Source of the DNA: an uncultured Nitrosomonas sp.
GTDB lineage: Bacteria > Pseudomonadota > Gammaproteobacteria > Burkholderiales > Nitrosomonadaceae
Assembly (NCBI RefSeq): GCF_902826915.1
Contig: NZ_CADEGP010000018.1
Location: forward strand, 1-43,849
Direction: 5' to 3'
DNA length: 43,849 bases
Part shown: positions 26,007-36,067 of the stretch, piece by piece
How the letters are laid out: each line of letters opens with the position of its first letter
Position numbering within the stretch: position 1 is the stretch's first letter
Made by a program: the position numbers and the translations under genes
The notes under the pieces: generated by a model
Told to the model about the DNA's origin: nothing
Seen by the model: only the letters and a program-made list of their open reading frames with translations
Database searches by the model: none

Positions 26007-26930
26007 TCAACTCGGCTTTCTCAGAAATTTGGCTGGATTTTGCGGTTTATCCTTGTGACGAATCTCAAAATGCAAATGTGGTCCGGTAGAACGCCCTGTA
26101 CTACCAACTTCAGCTATTTTTTGGCCCTGCAATACAACTTCCCCAAGCTTTACTATTCGCTTTGATGCATGTGCATATCGACTCACCAAATCATCGCCAT
26201 GATCAATCTCAACCATATTACCATACTCAGGATGACGATCCGAATAGATCACTACTCCACTAGCAGAAGCCTTTATCGGCGTGCCTGTTTTTGCCGCAAA
26301 ATCTACACCTTCATGAAATGCTCTCTTCCCGGTAAAAGGATCAATCCGATAACCAAAACCAGAAGAATGCCAACTTGTTTCAACCGGCATCTCAGAAGGT
26401 AAAACAAATTTAGTTATCCTGCCATAACGCAATAACGAATCGAGAGCCCCGAGCTTATCGGCTCTTTCGTCAAGCATATTGGACAATTCCTGAAGCATGC
26501 CGTCAAACTCCCCAACCGTTAACTGACCCACTGAAAGATCGAGACTACTCCTTGGTCCACCTTGTCCCGGTGCCTCTTTAAACAAAAAGTCACGTGATTT
26601 GATTCCTGAAGACTCCGCTAAACGCTCACCCAAGGCATCTAGGCGAATTAATTGTGCTTGCATATGTCCAACTTTACTGGCCATAATATTGAGATTATCT
26701 TGCAGATGGGCTTGAATTTTCTGATGTCTTTCTTCTTGCGGATTAACCAAAATTGCTCTTAATAATGGAGCATCAATTTTGTCAGCGTAACGCAGCGAAA
26801 CAAAATTCAACCCCAGAGCCACTATCACAACTATGACAGAAAAAATACCTAACAATAATATAATAAGTGGTCGTGTGAGTGTCAGCTTGCGCGCACGCTC
26901 GGTATTACTAGAAATAAAAATAATATTCAT
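26007..26930 (-). CDS. M23-family (LytM) peptidoglycan peptidase
   Basis: This cell-wall endopeptidase or its regulator is anchored in the inner membrane by one N-terminal segment (PLIILLLGIFSVIVVIVALG, about 21-40). A coiled-coil region (HLQDNLNIMASKVGHMQAQL) precedes the LytM domain (about 180-300). Zinc-binding motifs are FHEGVDF, with the conserved Asp, and the later HLHFEIRH. All metal ligands are present, so it is probably active. The gene lies between secA and a divergent DciA-like gene, a common proteobacterial order. Confidence 0.93.
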   Translation of the reverse strand: MNIIFISSNTERARKLTLTRPLIILLLGIFSVIVVIVALGLNFVSLRYADKIDAPLLRAILVNPQEERHQKIQAHLQDNLNIMASKVGHMQAQLIRLDALGERLAESSGIKSRDFLFKEAPGQGGPRSSLDLSVGQLTVGEFDGMLQELSNMLDERADKLGALDSLLRYGRITKFVLPSEMPVETSWHSSGFGYRIDPFTGKRAFHEGVDFAAKTGTPIKASASGVVIYSDRHPEYGNMVEIDHGDDLVSRYAHASKRIVKLGEVVLQGQKIAEVGSTGRSTGPHLHFEIRHKDKPQNPAKFLRKPS

Positions 26931-26963
26931 GCTTTATTTTCACAGGGTATTTCTTAAATAACC

Positions 26964-27455
26964 ATGTTTCCTCTTAAAGTTGATACATATCTTGATCCTC
27001 TGGGCAAAACACCTGAGTACGCGGGTTTGCTTTCATCGGCGCGTCAATTGCACGAGGCTCAATCAACATTCTTTAAACTCATCCCAACACAATTAATACA
27101 ATATTGTCGTATGGGTCGGATTTTGGATGGCAAGTTGACCATCCTGGTAGAAAATGGCGCAATTGCTTCAAAGCTCAAGCAAATTTCACCATCACTGCTG
27201 GTTAAACTACAGCAGCTTGGTTGGAAAGTTACTGCATTTCAAATATTGGTGCAAGCACATAACTCAGCCAGAAATTCAAGATTATTTGAAAAGCAAGGAC
27301 ATAGTAAAAGAAAATTGAAATTAAGCCAGACTGGCAAAAAATGCTTAACTCAGCTTGCTGCTACGATGCCAGATTCAGAACTCAGAAACACCATACAACT
27401 CTTCGTAGGAAAACACCAGAACGATCCAGCTGATCACAATGCTTCAGAAACGTGA
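26964..27455 (+). CDS. DciA-like (DUF721) protein
   Basis: The 163-residue protein fits the DUF721/DciA family, which helps load the replicative helicase DnaB in bacteria without DnaC. The N-terminal KH-like fold is seen as FKLIPTQLIQYCRMGRILDG, LTILVENGAIASKLKQISPS and a following helix. The C-terminal half is basic and less ordered. It is divergent from the M23 gene with a 33-base spacer. Sequence in this family is weakly conserved, so position adjacent to M23 and secA is an important part of the call. Confidence 0.78.
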   Translation: MFPLKVDTYLDPLGKTPEYAGLLSSARQLHEAQSTFFKLIPTQLIQYCRMGRILDGKLTILVENGAIASKLKQISPSLLVKLQQLGWKVTAFQILVQAHNSARNSRLFEKQGHSKRKLKLSQTGKKCLTQLAATMPDSELRNTIQLFVGKHQNDPADHNASET

Positions 27456-27462
27456 CGCAAAT

Positions 27463-27505
27463 GAAGAGCCTCGCTCCAAAAAATGAAGCTCTTCTCTTCT
27501 TTTTG
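27463..27505 (+). terminator. Likely Rho-independent terminator after the DciA-like gene
   Basis: A 7-bp stem, GAAGAGC (27463-27469) and GCTCTTC (27488-27494), is followed by TCTTCTTTTT. It lies just after the DciA-like stop (27455). The loop is long (18 bases), so strength is uncertain. The rest of 27506-27755 holds no gene that I can see; the promoter of the RNase gene is expected there. Confidence 0.5.
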
Positions 27506-27755
27506 ATACCGATCAGTTTATCGATCACCTGACCCAATCAGCATCCTAGAGAAACTGCACTATTCTTGCGCACGATTGTCTGCTTCATTTTTTTCTGTAA
27601 CTGTCTCGTATATAATGCATACATACTAAACAGGTTTATACATGACAAAACAACTTGTTCTCAATTGTCTGTCAAAACCTTTATTTTTCCGATGATAATT
27701 TAACCTCAATGCGTCAGCTTAGTTCCAATTATCCCGCTGACCGTATAAAAACCCT

Positions 27756-29612
27756 ATGAACGTTTTTTATGAAGAAGCCGGAACCTTCAAGATAGGAACC
27801 ATACTGGCTGATAATAATACCTCATTACAAATCGAAGCTATCCATGGCAAACGCTCAAAGATTAAAGCCGCATCCGTATTATTCAAATTCGATACGCCAC
27901 CATTATCCGAATTCATGAGTCATGTGCAGAAAATTATTGAAGAACTGGATCCAAATTTTCTTTGGGAATGCTGCGCTCAGGAAGTTGAATTCGCCAGCGA
28001 TACACTGGCTACTGATTACTTTGGGCACTCACCCAATCCGATTGAGGCCGCTGCTACATTGATGCTACTTCAAAATGCTCCGATGTATTTTTACAAAAAG
28101 GGACAAGGACGCTACAAAGCAGCACCGCCCAATGCACTCAAAGCAGCCCTCACCAGCCTGGAGAAAAAGCGACTGCAAGCAGAACAACAAGCGCTTTATG
28201 TTGAGCGACTTAAACAATTCATCCTACCCGAGGAATTTAAACCATATCTTCCACAATTACTCTACAAACCAGAAAAAAATTCCATTGAGTGGAAGGCGCT
28301 CGAAGCAGTTTGTACCGAAACTAAGCTCACTCCTGTAAAGTTAATGGAAAAATGCGGTGCCATTCCGTGTTCACACAACTATCATTTCAATCAATTTATC
28401 TGGGAACATTTTCCTTCTGGAACCGGTTTTAGTGAATTAGATTCGCAGCCAACAACCAGCAAAGTGCTCGACCTACCCTATACAGATGTGGCGGCATTCA
28501 GTATAGATGATGCTTCAACGACTGAAATTGATGATGCATTCTCTGTTACATTCCTGCCATTGGGAAGTTTCCGCATTGGCATTCATATTGCCGCACCTGC
28601 CCTGGGAATTGATCCTGATTCCTCGCTTGATAAAACCGCTGCAACGCGATTATCGACGGTATATTTGCCCGGAAACAAAATCACTATGTTACCGGAAGCA
28701 ATAATCAATCATTTCACACTCGCGGAAAACACGGTATGCCCGGCACTTTCTTTATATTTAGACGTTTCCGATGACTTTACCGTCATCAAGACCGAAAGCC
28801 GAATTGAGAAAATAAAAATCGTCGCAAATTTGCGTCACCACGAATTGGAACAACACTTCAATGAAACTTCATTAAATAAAGACGATTTTCAACATACCTT
28901 TAGCCAGGAATTAGGTCTGCTATGGAAATTTGCCTGCAAAATGGAAAATCAGCGTGGCAAAGCCAACGATATTAATAACGATAAAATTGACTACAATTTT
29001 GAAATCAAAAACAATCATGTCACAATCAACGAACGTAGGCGTGGATCTCCGATTGATAAAGTAGTGTCCGAGCTGATGATTTATGTCAATATGGAATGGG
29101 GTAAACAGCTGGCTGATGCAGGTATTACCGGTATTTTTCGCAGCCAAGCTAATGGAAAAGTCAGAATGAGCACCTCTCCCGCTCCACATCAAGGACTCGG
29201 GGTATCTCAATATGCCTGGAGCAGCTCTCCTATGAGGCGCTATGTGGATCTGATTAACCAACGGCAAATTATTGCGCTGTTACGTAATGAAACTCCTTTT
29301 TACACCAAAGATAGCGACAAGCTTTTAATTGCGATGCGCGATTTTGAAATGATTTATGGCATCTATGGAGAATTTCAACGAGCCATGGAACGTTACTGGT
29401 GCATGCGCTGGCTGCTACAAGAAAAAATTCAAACCATAAATGCACAAGTTATTAAAGAAAATTTAGTGAAGTTTGATCGTATTCCTTTCATCACACGGGT
29501 TCCTTCACTACCGGAGATGGCACCAAACACTTACGTCAAGCTTAAACTATCTGAAATAGATTTACTAGAACGAACTTTGCATGCAGAATTCATGCAAAAA
29601 CAGGATGCATGA
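27756..29612 (+). CDS. RNase II/RNB-family 3'-5' exoribonuclease
   Basis: This 618-residue protein degrades single-stranded RNA from the 3' end. The catalytic RNB domain (about 245-530) has the acidic metal-binding signature in AFSIDDASTTEIDDAFSV and the conserved Arg-rich end QYAWSSSPMRRYVDLINQRQ. N-terminal RNA-binding regions are weak in sequence and a C-terminal S1-like domain is expected from about 540. It is a little shorter than E. coli RNase II. The ATG at 27756 has no strong ribosome site. It is an isolated gene before the TonB-like one. Confidence 0.9.
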   Translation: MNVFYEEAGTFKIGTILADNNTSLQIEAIHGKRSKIKAASVLFKFDTPPLSEFMSHVQKIIEELDPNFLWECCAQEVEFASDTLATDYFGHSPNPIEAAATLMLLQNAPMYFYKKGQGRYKAAPPNALKAALTSLEKKRLQAEQQALYVERLKQFILPEEFKPYLPQLLYKPEKNSIEWKALEAVCTETKLTPVKLMEKCGAIPCSHNYHFNQFIWEHFPSGTGFSELDSQPTTSKVLDLPYTDVAAFSIDDASTTEIDDAFSVTFLPLGSFRIGIHIAAPALGIDPDSSLDKTAATRLSTVYLPGNKITMLPEAIINHFTLAENTVCPALSLYLDVSDDFTVIKTESRIEKIKIVANLRHHELEQHFNETSLNKDDFQHTFSQELGLLWKFACKMENQRGKANDINNDKIDYNFEIKNNHVTINERRRGSPIDKVVSELMIYVNMEWGKQLADAGITGIFRSQANGKVRMSTSPAPHQGLGVSQYAWSSSPMRRYVDLINQRQIIALLRNETPFYTKDSDKLLIAMRDFEMIYGIYGEFQRAMERYWCMRWLLQEKIQTINAQVIKENLVKFDRIPFITRVPSLPEMAPNTYVKLKLSEIDLLERTLHAEFMQKQDA

Positions 29613-29718
29613 AATTCACTGATCGGGAATAAAATGAACCCAGTGATAAGAAAAAGATTGTTGCCTAAAATACCGCAATCCCTAGAGATATTAGATTTAA
29701 TTTTCAAGGTTTGACCCT

Positions 29719-30642
29719 TTGGCTGTGACCTTTCAAACACACGGAATCTCATCCATAATAACGGGTGGCTATCAACTCTTGCAGACCAATCGCTTCTTTA
29801 CTGCGATGGTAGCTTCGCTACTGTTACACGTCATTATATTATTTGGAGTGACTTTTCAATTTCCGCCACCTCCAATGGACAAAATTACATCCTCCCTTGA
29901 AGTTGTTTTAGTTAACAATAAGACTTTAAGTCAACCTAAAGAAAGTAAATTACTTGCACAAGATAATCTGGATGGCGGTGGTAATACAGAAGATGATCGC
30001 AAGGCAAAAACACCCTTCCCGGTTCTGCCGAAAAACAAGCCCATCCTGAATGAAAAAATCGCGCAACAAAAAGTAAAACAACTGGAACAGGAAGCTAAGA
30101 AATTAATGGCCGCTGTCAGTGACATACCGCAAATCCAGGAACCTAGCACAGACGATAATGAAAATGAGGACGAAAGCAAACCTGTCACCGCTGATGCCAC
30201 TGAATTATTGTTGCGCAGCCTTGACATCGCTCGGCTCAGAGCACAAGTGGATGAAGATCACGATAGCTATCAGAAACGTCCAAAGCGAAAATTTGTTGGT
30301 GCGCGCACTAGAGAATACCGCTTTGCGCGCTATGTTGAGGATTGGCGCTTGAAAGTCGAGCGTATCGGTAATTTAAATTACCCGGAAGCAGCCAGAAAAG
30401 AAAAGCTATATGGCAACTTGCAACTCACGGTTGGAATCCGTGCAGACGGCAGCCTGGAATCAATTGAAGTTAACCGCTCTTCCGGAAAAAAAGTTCTCGA
30501 TAAAGCCGCGATCAATATCGTAAGATTAGCTGGACAGAATGGATTCGCACCTTTTCCGCCAGATATTAGTCAAGATACGGACATTTTACATATTACACGG
30601 ACGTGGGTATTCGCATCCTCAGACACACTGCTGAGTCAATAA
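29719..30642 (+). CDS. TonB-family protein
   Basis: TonB-type proteins couple the inner-membrane proton force to outer-membrane transporters. One N-terminal membrane helix (FFTAMVASLLLHVIILFGVT, about 26-45) is followed by a charged linker and a C-terminal TonB domain (about 205-300: YVEDWRLKVERIGNLNYPEA, YGNLQLTVGIRADGSLESIE). No ATG is present near the start; a TTG at 29719 with AAGG upstream or GTG at 29725 is likely. No exbB/exbD neighbours are seen, so it may work with partners elsewhere. Confidence 0.85.
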   Translation: MAVTFQTHGISSIITGGYQLLQTNRFFTAMVASLLLHVIILFGVTFQFPPPPMDKITSSLEVVLVNNKTLSQPKESKLLAQDNLDGGGNTEDDRKAKTPFPVLPKNKPILNEKIAQQKVKQLEQEAKKLMAAVSDIPQIQEPSTDDNENEDESKPVTADATELLLRSLDIARLRAQVDEDHDSYQKRPKRKFVGARTREYRFARYVEDWRLKVERIGNLNYPEAARKEKLYGNLQLTVGIRADGSLESIEVNRSSGKKVLDKAAINIVRLAGQNGFAPFPPDISQDTDILHITRTWVFASSDTLLSQ

Positions 30643-30700
30643 TTTTTATTGAAATGGGAATTAATCTTTTTCTTCAAATTTAATTAAAGAGTTATTACCT

Positions 30701-31519
30701 ATGCTCGATTTGTATGCTGTAATTGGCAATCCCGTCTCACATAGTAAATCACCACTGATCCACGCTGCTTTTGCACAACAAACCAATCAATCCATGCAAT
30801 ACGATGCACGCTTGGTTCCGCTCGATGGTTTCATGCTTGCTGTAGAAAACTTCCGGCAACAAGGCGGCAAAGGATTGAACGTCACCGTACCCTTCAAACT
30901 GGAAGCGCATCACCTATCCACCCACCTGACGGGGCGGGCAAAAATCGCGCAGGCAGTTAACACCCTTAAATTTGAAAATAATGGAATATTAGGTGATAAC
31001 ACGGATGGCACGGGACTCATACGCGATATCGGATCGAATCTGGGCCTCTCAATTACAGCAAAACGCATACTGTTACTCGGTGCCGGAGGTGCTTCAAGAG
31101 GCGTTATTCTTCCATTGCTGCAGCAAAATCCCGCTTTACTAGCCATAGCAAACCGCACACCGCACAAAGCTGAAGCATTACAACAACAGTTTATTTCGCA
31201 TGGCCATATCGTAGCGGGTGATTTTATGGCTTTTTCAGATGAAAAATTCGACATCATTATCAATGCCACTTCCGCTAGCCTGCACGATGCATTGCCGCAA
31301 ATATCCGCGAGTGTTTTTTCGCATGCCGAGCTTGTCTACGATATGATGTACAGCCGTGAACTCACGCGCTTCCTTAAATTTGCTCAACAAAACGGCGCGC
31401 AACAATTGGCCGACGGTATCGGTATGCTAGTCGAGCAAGCCGCTGAATCTTTCTTTATCTGGCGCGGCATTAATCCTCAGACAAAACCAGTCATTACGAT
31501 GCTGAAATCGCACATGTAA
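30701..31519 (+). CDS. aroE: Shikimate dehydrogenase (NADP)
   Basis: AroE reduces 3-dehydroshikimate to shikimate in aromatic amino acid synthesis. The N-terminal substrate domain shows YAVIGNPVSHSKSPLIHAAF with the catalytic Lys in NVTVPFKLEAH. Conserved NTL and GDNTDGTGLIRD motifs follow, then the nucleotide-binding ILLLGAGGASRGVI with NRT (ANRTPHKAEAL) selecting NADP. All key residues are present in 272 residues. It follows the TonB-like gene by about 60 bases. Confidence 0.96.
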   Translation: MLDLYAVIGNPVSHSKSPLIHAAFAQQTNQSMQYDARLVPLDGFMLAVENFRQQGGKGLNVTVPFKLEAHHLSTHLTGRAKIAQAVNTLKFENNGILGDNTDGTGLIRDIGSNLGLSITAKRILLLGAGGASRGVILPLLQQNPALLAIANRTPHKAEALQQQFISHGHIVAGDFMAFSDEKFDIIINATSASLHDALPQISASVFSHAELVYDMMYSRELTRFLKFAQQNGAQQLADGIGMLVEQAAESFFIWRGINPQTKPVITMLKSHM

Positions 31520-31723
31520 AATCAATCTTAGCTGCTTCTTATAGTTATCAGTTGTAATTTCATCAAACCGATTTAATTAACCGCAACGCCGATCAACAAT
31601 TTTATGGTGCTGAGGTCGCAACGCGGTTTATACTCACCGGTCATCAAATTGCAAACTGTTCGGCGTATAAACAGTCTGAATTTATTTTCAATGAAAAGAT
31701 TATCTTGCTAGCAAAAATCCGTT

Positions 31724-33166
31724 ATGACTGAACCGCACAATAACAACGATCAGGAAAGCCCCTCGACTCCGCTGCAACAAGCCTCTTTTCTGTTACGTAA
31801 ATACAAATTAGTCGAAGGCCTGGTTAATTTGCAAGATAGCACAGATCAGTCGTTCAGCGAATCAGCAGTCCAAAAACAAAACCTAACCGAACTCCAGGAC
31901 TTCCTGGATCAGCTTCATCCCGCCGATATCGCTAACATTTTGGAAGCACTACCAATCGAAGATCGTCTTCTGATCTGGGGCATGATCAAAACTGATCGAG
32001 ACGGTGAAGTATTACTGGAAACCTCCGATGCCGTTCGCACCTCGCTGATCACTGATATGGGCACTCAAGAATTAGTCGCGGCCACGGAATATCTGGATGC
32101 CGACGAGATTGCCGATCTTGCGCCTGATTTACCACAGGAAGTGATGGATGATGTCTTTCGTTCATTACCTATGGAAGAACGCGAGCAACTGCGTGCAGCC
32201 ATGTCGTATCCGGAAGATTCCGTAGGCGCACTGATGGATTTTGATGTCATCACAATTCGGGAAGATGTGCGACTGGAAGTTGTTCTGCGCTATTTACGCC
32301 GGCTGGATGAAATGCCGGATCATACCGATCAATTATTCGTCGTGGACAGGAATGAACAATTGAAAGGGGTATTACTGATCAACCGACTAATCGTTAGTGA
32401 CCCTGACATCCTGGTTGCCGAAGTGATGACCAAGGAAATGATTAAACTGCGGCCAAACGATATCGCGCAACAGGCTGCTAACGCGTTTGAACGCTATGAT
32501 TTGGTTTCAGCCTCGGTGGTTGATGAAAACAACAAGTTACTCGGCCGTGTCACTGTTAACGTAGTTATCGACTTCATTCGTGAAACAGCAGAAAGCGAAG
32601 CGTTGAACTTAGCCGGCTTGAATGAAGAGGAAGACCTCTTTGCGCCGATTCTGAAAAGTGTCAAGAACCGTTGGGGCTGGTTGGCGATCAACCTGGTCAC
32701 CGCTTTTATCGCATCACGGGTCATCGGTTTATTTGAAGACTCGATCGAAAAGTTAGTCGCCCTCGCCGCACTCATGCCGATCATCGCGGGTATTGGCGGT
32801 AATTCGGGCAACCAAACCATCACCATGATCGTACGCGCATTGGCACTAGACCAGATCAACACCAGCAGCGCCTGGAAATTAATCACCAAGGAAGTCGGTG
32901 TCAGCATCGTCAATGGCCTGCTATGGGGAACCGTTGTCGGCTTATTCACCTTCGCCATTTACCAAAATGCCGAATTGGGTTTAGTGATGACGCTGGCCAT
33001 GACCCTCAACTTGCTGCTAGCCGCTTTATTGGGCGTAATAATACCATTGACCTTGCGCAAACTAGGCCGAGACCCGGCTTTAGGCTCCAGTGTGATGATC
33101 ACTGCGGTGACAGACAGCGGCGGTTTTTTTATTTTTTTAGGTTTGGCAACCTTTTTCTTGCTATAA
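31724..33166 (+). CDS. mgtE: MgtE-type magnesium transporter
   Basis: MgtE is a Mg2+-gated magnesium channel. The N-terminal superhelical domain (about 45-165, LHPADIANILEALPIEDRL), two CBS domains (about 170-300, MDFDVITIREDV and MTKEMIKLRPND) and a C-terminal membrane domain of about five helices (from 315) are all present. The latter includes the pore signature PIIAGIGGNSGNQTITMIVR. It is 480 residues, typical. The stop lies 11 bases from the convergent glycosyltransferase gene. Confidence 0.96.
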   Translation: MTEPHNNNDQESPSTPLQQASFLLRKYKLVEGLVNLQDSTDQSFSESAVQKQNLTELQDFLDQLHPADIANILEALPIEDRLLIWGMIKTDRDGEVLLETSDAVRTSLITDMGTQELVAATEYLDADEIADLAPDLPQEVMDDVFRSLPMEEREQLRAAMSYPEDSVGALMDFDVITIREDVRLEVVLRYLRRLDEMPDHTDQLFVVDRNEQLKGVLLINRLIVSDPDILVAEVMTKEMIKLRPNDIAQQAANAFERYDLVSASVVDENNKLLGRVTVNVVIDFIRETAESEALNLAGLNEEEDLFAPILKSVKNRWGWLAINLVTAFIASRVIGLFEDSIEKLVALAALMPIIAGIGGNSGNQTITMIVRALALDQINTSSAWKLITKEVGVSIVNGLLWGTVVGLFTFAIYQNAELGLVMTLAMTLNLLLAALLGVIIPLTLRKLGRDPALGSSVMITAVTDSGGFFIFLGLATFFLL

Positions 33167-33177
33167 ATAAGGCTAAC

Positions 33178-34434
33178 TTATCCAAGCAGCCGGCGTTTTA
33201 GGCCGGCAATCCCCTCACTCTTAAGAACTTCCCAACTGCGCTTTCCTATCACCAAACCCGTCTTAGGCTGGGATAACGATTGACGGAGGATTCCGCCTAA
33301 TTTTCCCCAATCGATATTGCTTGTGTTTCCACGGAACCCAGGAGTCAGTACCGATGAGAATTCTTTCATTGCCGCTTCACACTTCTTTTGATCGAAGAAA
33401 TCTGGGAATTCCATTTTGCCTTGGGTATTCCACCAAGCCAAATAAGTAGTCGCATCGAAAGGGTTCGGAAATACGCCTTGAAGATCAATTCTTTCACGAT
33501 AAACAAGACGTTGCGGCTTAGTGATCGGTGTTCCGTCAGTATAGGAACCATAAGCCCAAGGCTCTTTTGCCAGCGGCTCATCAACCAATCCTTCAATCTG
33601 CTTTGCATACCAATTAACAAGCTGATGTACAGCCTGATTATTTCCGGCATTTTTGGCAGCCATAATGCGATGGGCACCACTGTCAAAACCGGTAAAATGA
33701 TAGAATCCTAATGGCTCACCGTCAACAGTGTAGCTGCCCGATGCAGACAAACCTAACTTGCGAGTGGTCAGGTTCCAAGTCGCAACGTTGTGACGACTAG
33801 ATTTCATGATTGCAACACCCTCAAAGAATGCAGGTACAAGATCGATCCACCGTTGATCTGTAAAAAGCCCATTTGGAATATCAGCACGACAAAAATGATA
33901 TATACGCTGACTCCACCATTCCGCAAATTCGTGACCGACATCAGAAGCAGTAACGGCGATAAATCCAAGATTATAGATACCGTGCTTCAAACTACAGATT
34001 TCATTATCCATCACCGCGGAGAGCGTTTGCTCCGGTCGAGTCTGGTGCGGCGTCAAAACAATATTCGCAGTGTCTAATGCTGCGGTAATGTCATCAAGAC
34101 GAGAAAATGCAACGGTATCCGGATCAAGGTAAATAACTTTTTGGCAGCCAGGCAGCTTAAGCAACCGGGCCAGCATAAATGGCTTGATAGCGGTTGCCAA
34201 TTCTACGATCGTATGGCAAAACGCCCATCCGCGCCAATCAGGAATATCCAGTTCACTTGCGGGCCAAATCTCGTCGAAAGGCTCTTGGCTAAGATCGACA
34301 CCTGGTCTCGGTTCATCGGCAAGCGCCAAATGAAGACGCCACTCCGGATGATGCTGCCGCAAGGATTGAAATAGCATGCGTACTTTTGGAATATAATTAA
34401 AAGCTGCGCTGGTAAATACGTGAATATTGGACAT
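33178..34434 (-). CDS. Glycosyltransferase (GT-A fold, GT8-like)
   Basis: This 418-residue enzyme probably adds a sugar to a surface glycan. The Rossmann-like start (SNIHVFTSAAFNYIPKVRML) and the metal-binding DxD motif in KVIYLDPDTVAF (near residue 120) fit GT8-type enzymes. Conserved downstream features include LKHGIYNLGFIAV and FYHFTGFDSG. I begin at the ATG at 34434, after GAGG. It overlaps or abuts the next glycosyltransferase gene. Donor and acceptor cannot be told from sequence. Confidence 0.82.
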   Translation of the reverse strand: MSNIHVFTSAAFNYIPKVRMLFQSLRQHHPEWRLHLALADEPRPGVDLSQEPFDEIWPASELDIPDWRGWAFCHTIVELATAIKPFMLARLLKLPGCQKVIYLDPDTVAFSRLDDITAALDTANIVLTPHQTRPEQTLSAVMDNEICSLKHGIYNLGFIAVTASDVGHEFAEWWSQRIYHFCRADIPNGLFTDQRWIDLVPAFFEGVAIMKSSRHNVATWNLTTRKLGLSASGSYTVDGEPLGFYHFTGFDSGAHRIMAAKNAGNNQAVHQLVNWYAKQIEGLVDEPLAKEPWAYGSYTDGTPITKPQRLVYRERIDLQGVFPNPFDATTYLAWWNTQGKMEFPDFFDQKKCEAAMKEFSSVLTPGFRGNTSNIDWGKLGGILRQSLSQPKTGLVIGKRSWEVLKSEGIAGLKRRLLG

Positions 34435-34441
34435 GCGAACC

Positions 34442-36067
34442 TCAGTGTGCAAGATAAATCCTGCTGTGAAACAAAATCAATTCATCAAGAACGCTTGCAG
34501 CATCCATAGAAGCAAGGATGAGCCCTTTCGAATAAGTAGCAATACGTTCAGCTGGCGCGCCAACGTTAAATGATGCAACGGGTAGATCCATGCACATCAA
34601 TTCCTGCACAACATAGGAAAACGTTTCAGGCCAGATTGAAGGAAACAACATAACATTCGCGCCTGAGGCATCAATGAGACTAGCTAACTGATCGTATCGG
34701 TATGCCCCGGTCTGACTGACAATAGAAGGCTCACAACTTACCTCAATGGAACCAATGACAACAATATTGACATTGATCTCACGCCGTTTAATCTCACGAG
34801 ATAGCTGCTGAATAAATACCGCGCCTTTGTGGAATCCGATCTGTCCAACAACACCGATGCGCAGTGGCGCAGTCTGCTTGACCCGGGTAATCTTGTCCAC
34901 CAGATACGCAACCTGATGTGGCCTGATGGAAATCTGCGAGCTTTCAATTTGTGGATAAGCTTTCATTAAGAGCTGTGCCGTGCTGTTGGAAAAAGTAACG
35001 ATTTCATCGGCAACAGCCAGGAGCGACCCCCATATTGCCCGCCACTTAGAAATATCACGTTCGGTAAAAAGCGTAGCGAAGCCATAGCGATTTTTAGGCA
35101 AGCAATTATTACACAAGCTTATCTCTGGAATCTGGCAATACTTCCCCTCATGATCAAGGAGAAAATGAGAGGGGCAAACCAGATAAAAATCATGTGCAAG
35201 CACTATGAGCCGAGCGGAAGTCAGCGTTTTCAATTGTATTAAGAATTGCGGAATCTCATCTGGCTTAACAAAAGACACTGCGGTATTGTATATAATATCG
35301 CTGACTGAAAGCTGTTGGAGCGCTCTCCACAAGAATGTGATATTGGGTATTGAATATCGAACATTCAACCGTTTGTTCCGCACAATCACCATGTGCGATA
35401 AGGTTGTCACATGATAGGTCAAGATAATTGCGCTTCGTCCCTCGCGAATGATGGCTTCAACCAGACGATCTCGGTACTGATTTGCACCTCCACCCAGATT
35501 GTGATCTAGAATCACACTCAGATTCTCGCCTTCCAGTGGCTCAAACAAAGAGGCAAGCTCATCAGGTTTTTGCAACGCGGTTTGCGGTCTTCCATTAAGG
35601 TATCGTTTTACTTTATCAAAGAAAGAAGAAATTTTTCCTGATCGGATAAGATACAGTCCCCGTTTAAATAGAGTACCTGCTTGTCTTAGTACAATACGAT
35701 TCTTAACCTTTGTATAATCATCAGAAAAGCGGATGATTTTCGAAGGTGGAACTGATAAGTCGATTACAGAACCATCCGCCAAGGCGCATTCCAATACAAT
35801 GGCATCTGGATATTTCTCATCAGAAAGCGCTCCGAACACCACATAGCCAGAATTCAATGCTCTAATATGGCTCGGATAAGTACGCCCAACATCTTCCCGA
35901 GGTTTTCCAAAGTCGGCGTAAATATATTCTGGCACATCCTTTTCCGCTGACGTCACCCGAAAACGCAGCGAAGCAATTTCGTGTCGAGCATGAAAAATCC
36001 AGCCAAAGCCAAATAACACATTATCCTTAACCACCAAGGAATCAATTGTCCAATATAAATCAGACAT
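34442..36067 (-). CDS. Glycosyltransferase with N-terminal extension (GT4-like)
   Basis: The 541-residue protein has a C-terminal GT-B glycosyltransferase part (about 185-535). The donor-site half shows LRIGVVGQIGFHKGAVFIQQ and the acidic EX7E-like region PSIWPETFSYVVQELMCMDL. The first 170 or so residues form a separate domain of unknown role (MSDLYWTIDSLVVKDNVLFG). A Cys cluster (CQIPEISLCNNC) lies near residue 315, which is unusual. It overlaps the methyltransferase gene by 8 bases and belongs to the glycan operon. Confidence 0.82.
   Translation of the reverse strand: MSDLYWTIDSLVVKDNVLFGFGWIFHARHEIASLRFRVTSAEKDVPEYIYADFGKPREDVGRTYPSHIRALNSGYVVFGALSDEKYPDAIVLECALADGSVIDLSVPPSKIIRFSDDYTKVKNRIVLRQAGTLFKRGLYLIRSGKISSFFDKVKRYLNGRPQTALQKPDELASLFEPLEGENLSVILDHNLGGGANQYRDRLVEAIIREGRSAIILTYHVTTLSHMVIVRNKRLNVRYSIPNITFLWRALQQLSVSDIIYNTAVSFVKPDEIPQFLIQLKTLTSARLIVLAHDFYLVCPSHFLLDHEGKYCQIPEISLCNNCLPKNRYGFATLFTERDISKWRAIWGSLLAVADEIVTFSNSTAQLLMKAYPQIESSQISIRPHQVAYLVDKITRVKQTAPLRIGVVGQIGFHKGAVFIQQLSREIKRREINVNIVVIGSIEVSCEPSIVSQTGAYRYDQLASLIDASGANVMLFPSIWPETFSYVVQELMCMDLPVASFNVGAPAERIATYSKGLILASMDAASVLDELILFHSRIYLAH

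Noticed and set aside
31520..31723. Magnesium riboswitch upstream of mgtE
   Set aside because: No conserved M-box or mgtA-leader pattern could be recognised.
32494..32958. 154-residue frame on the minus strand
   Set aside because: Antisense shadow of mgtE.
33189..33207. GCCGGC/GCCGGC hairpin as terminator between mgtE and the glycosyltransferase
   Set aside because: It lies within the glycosyltransferase coding end and lacks a T run.
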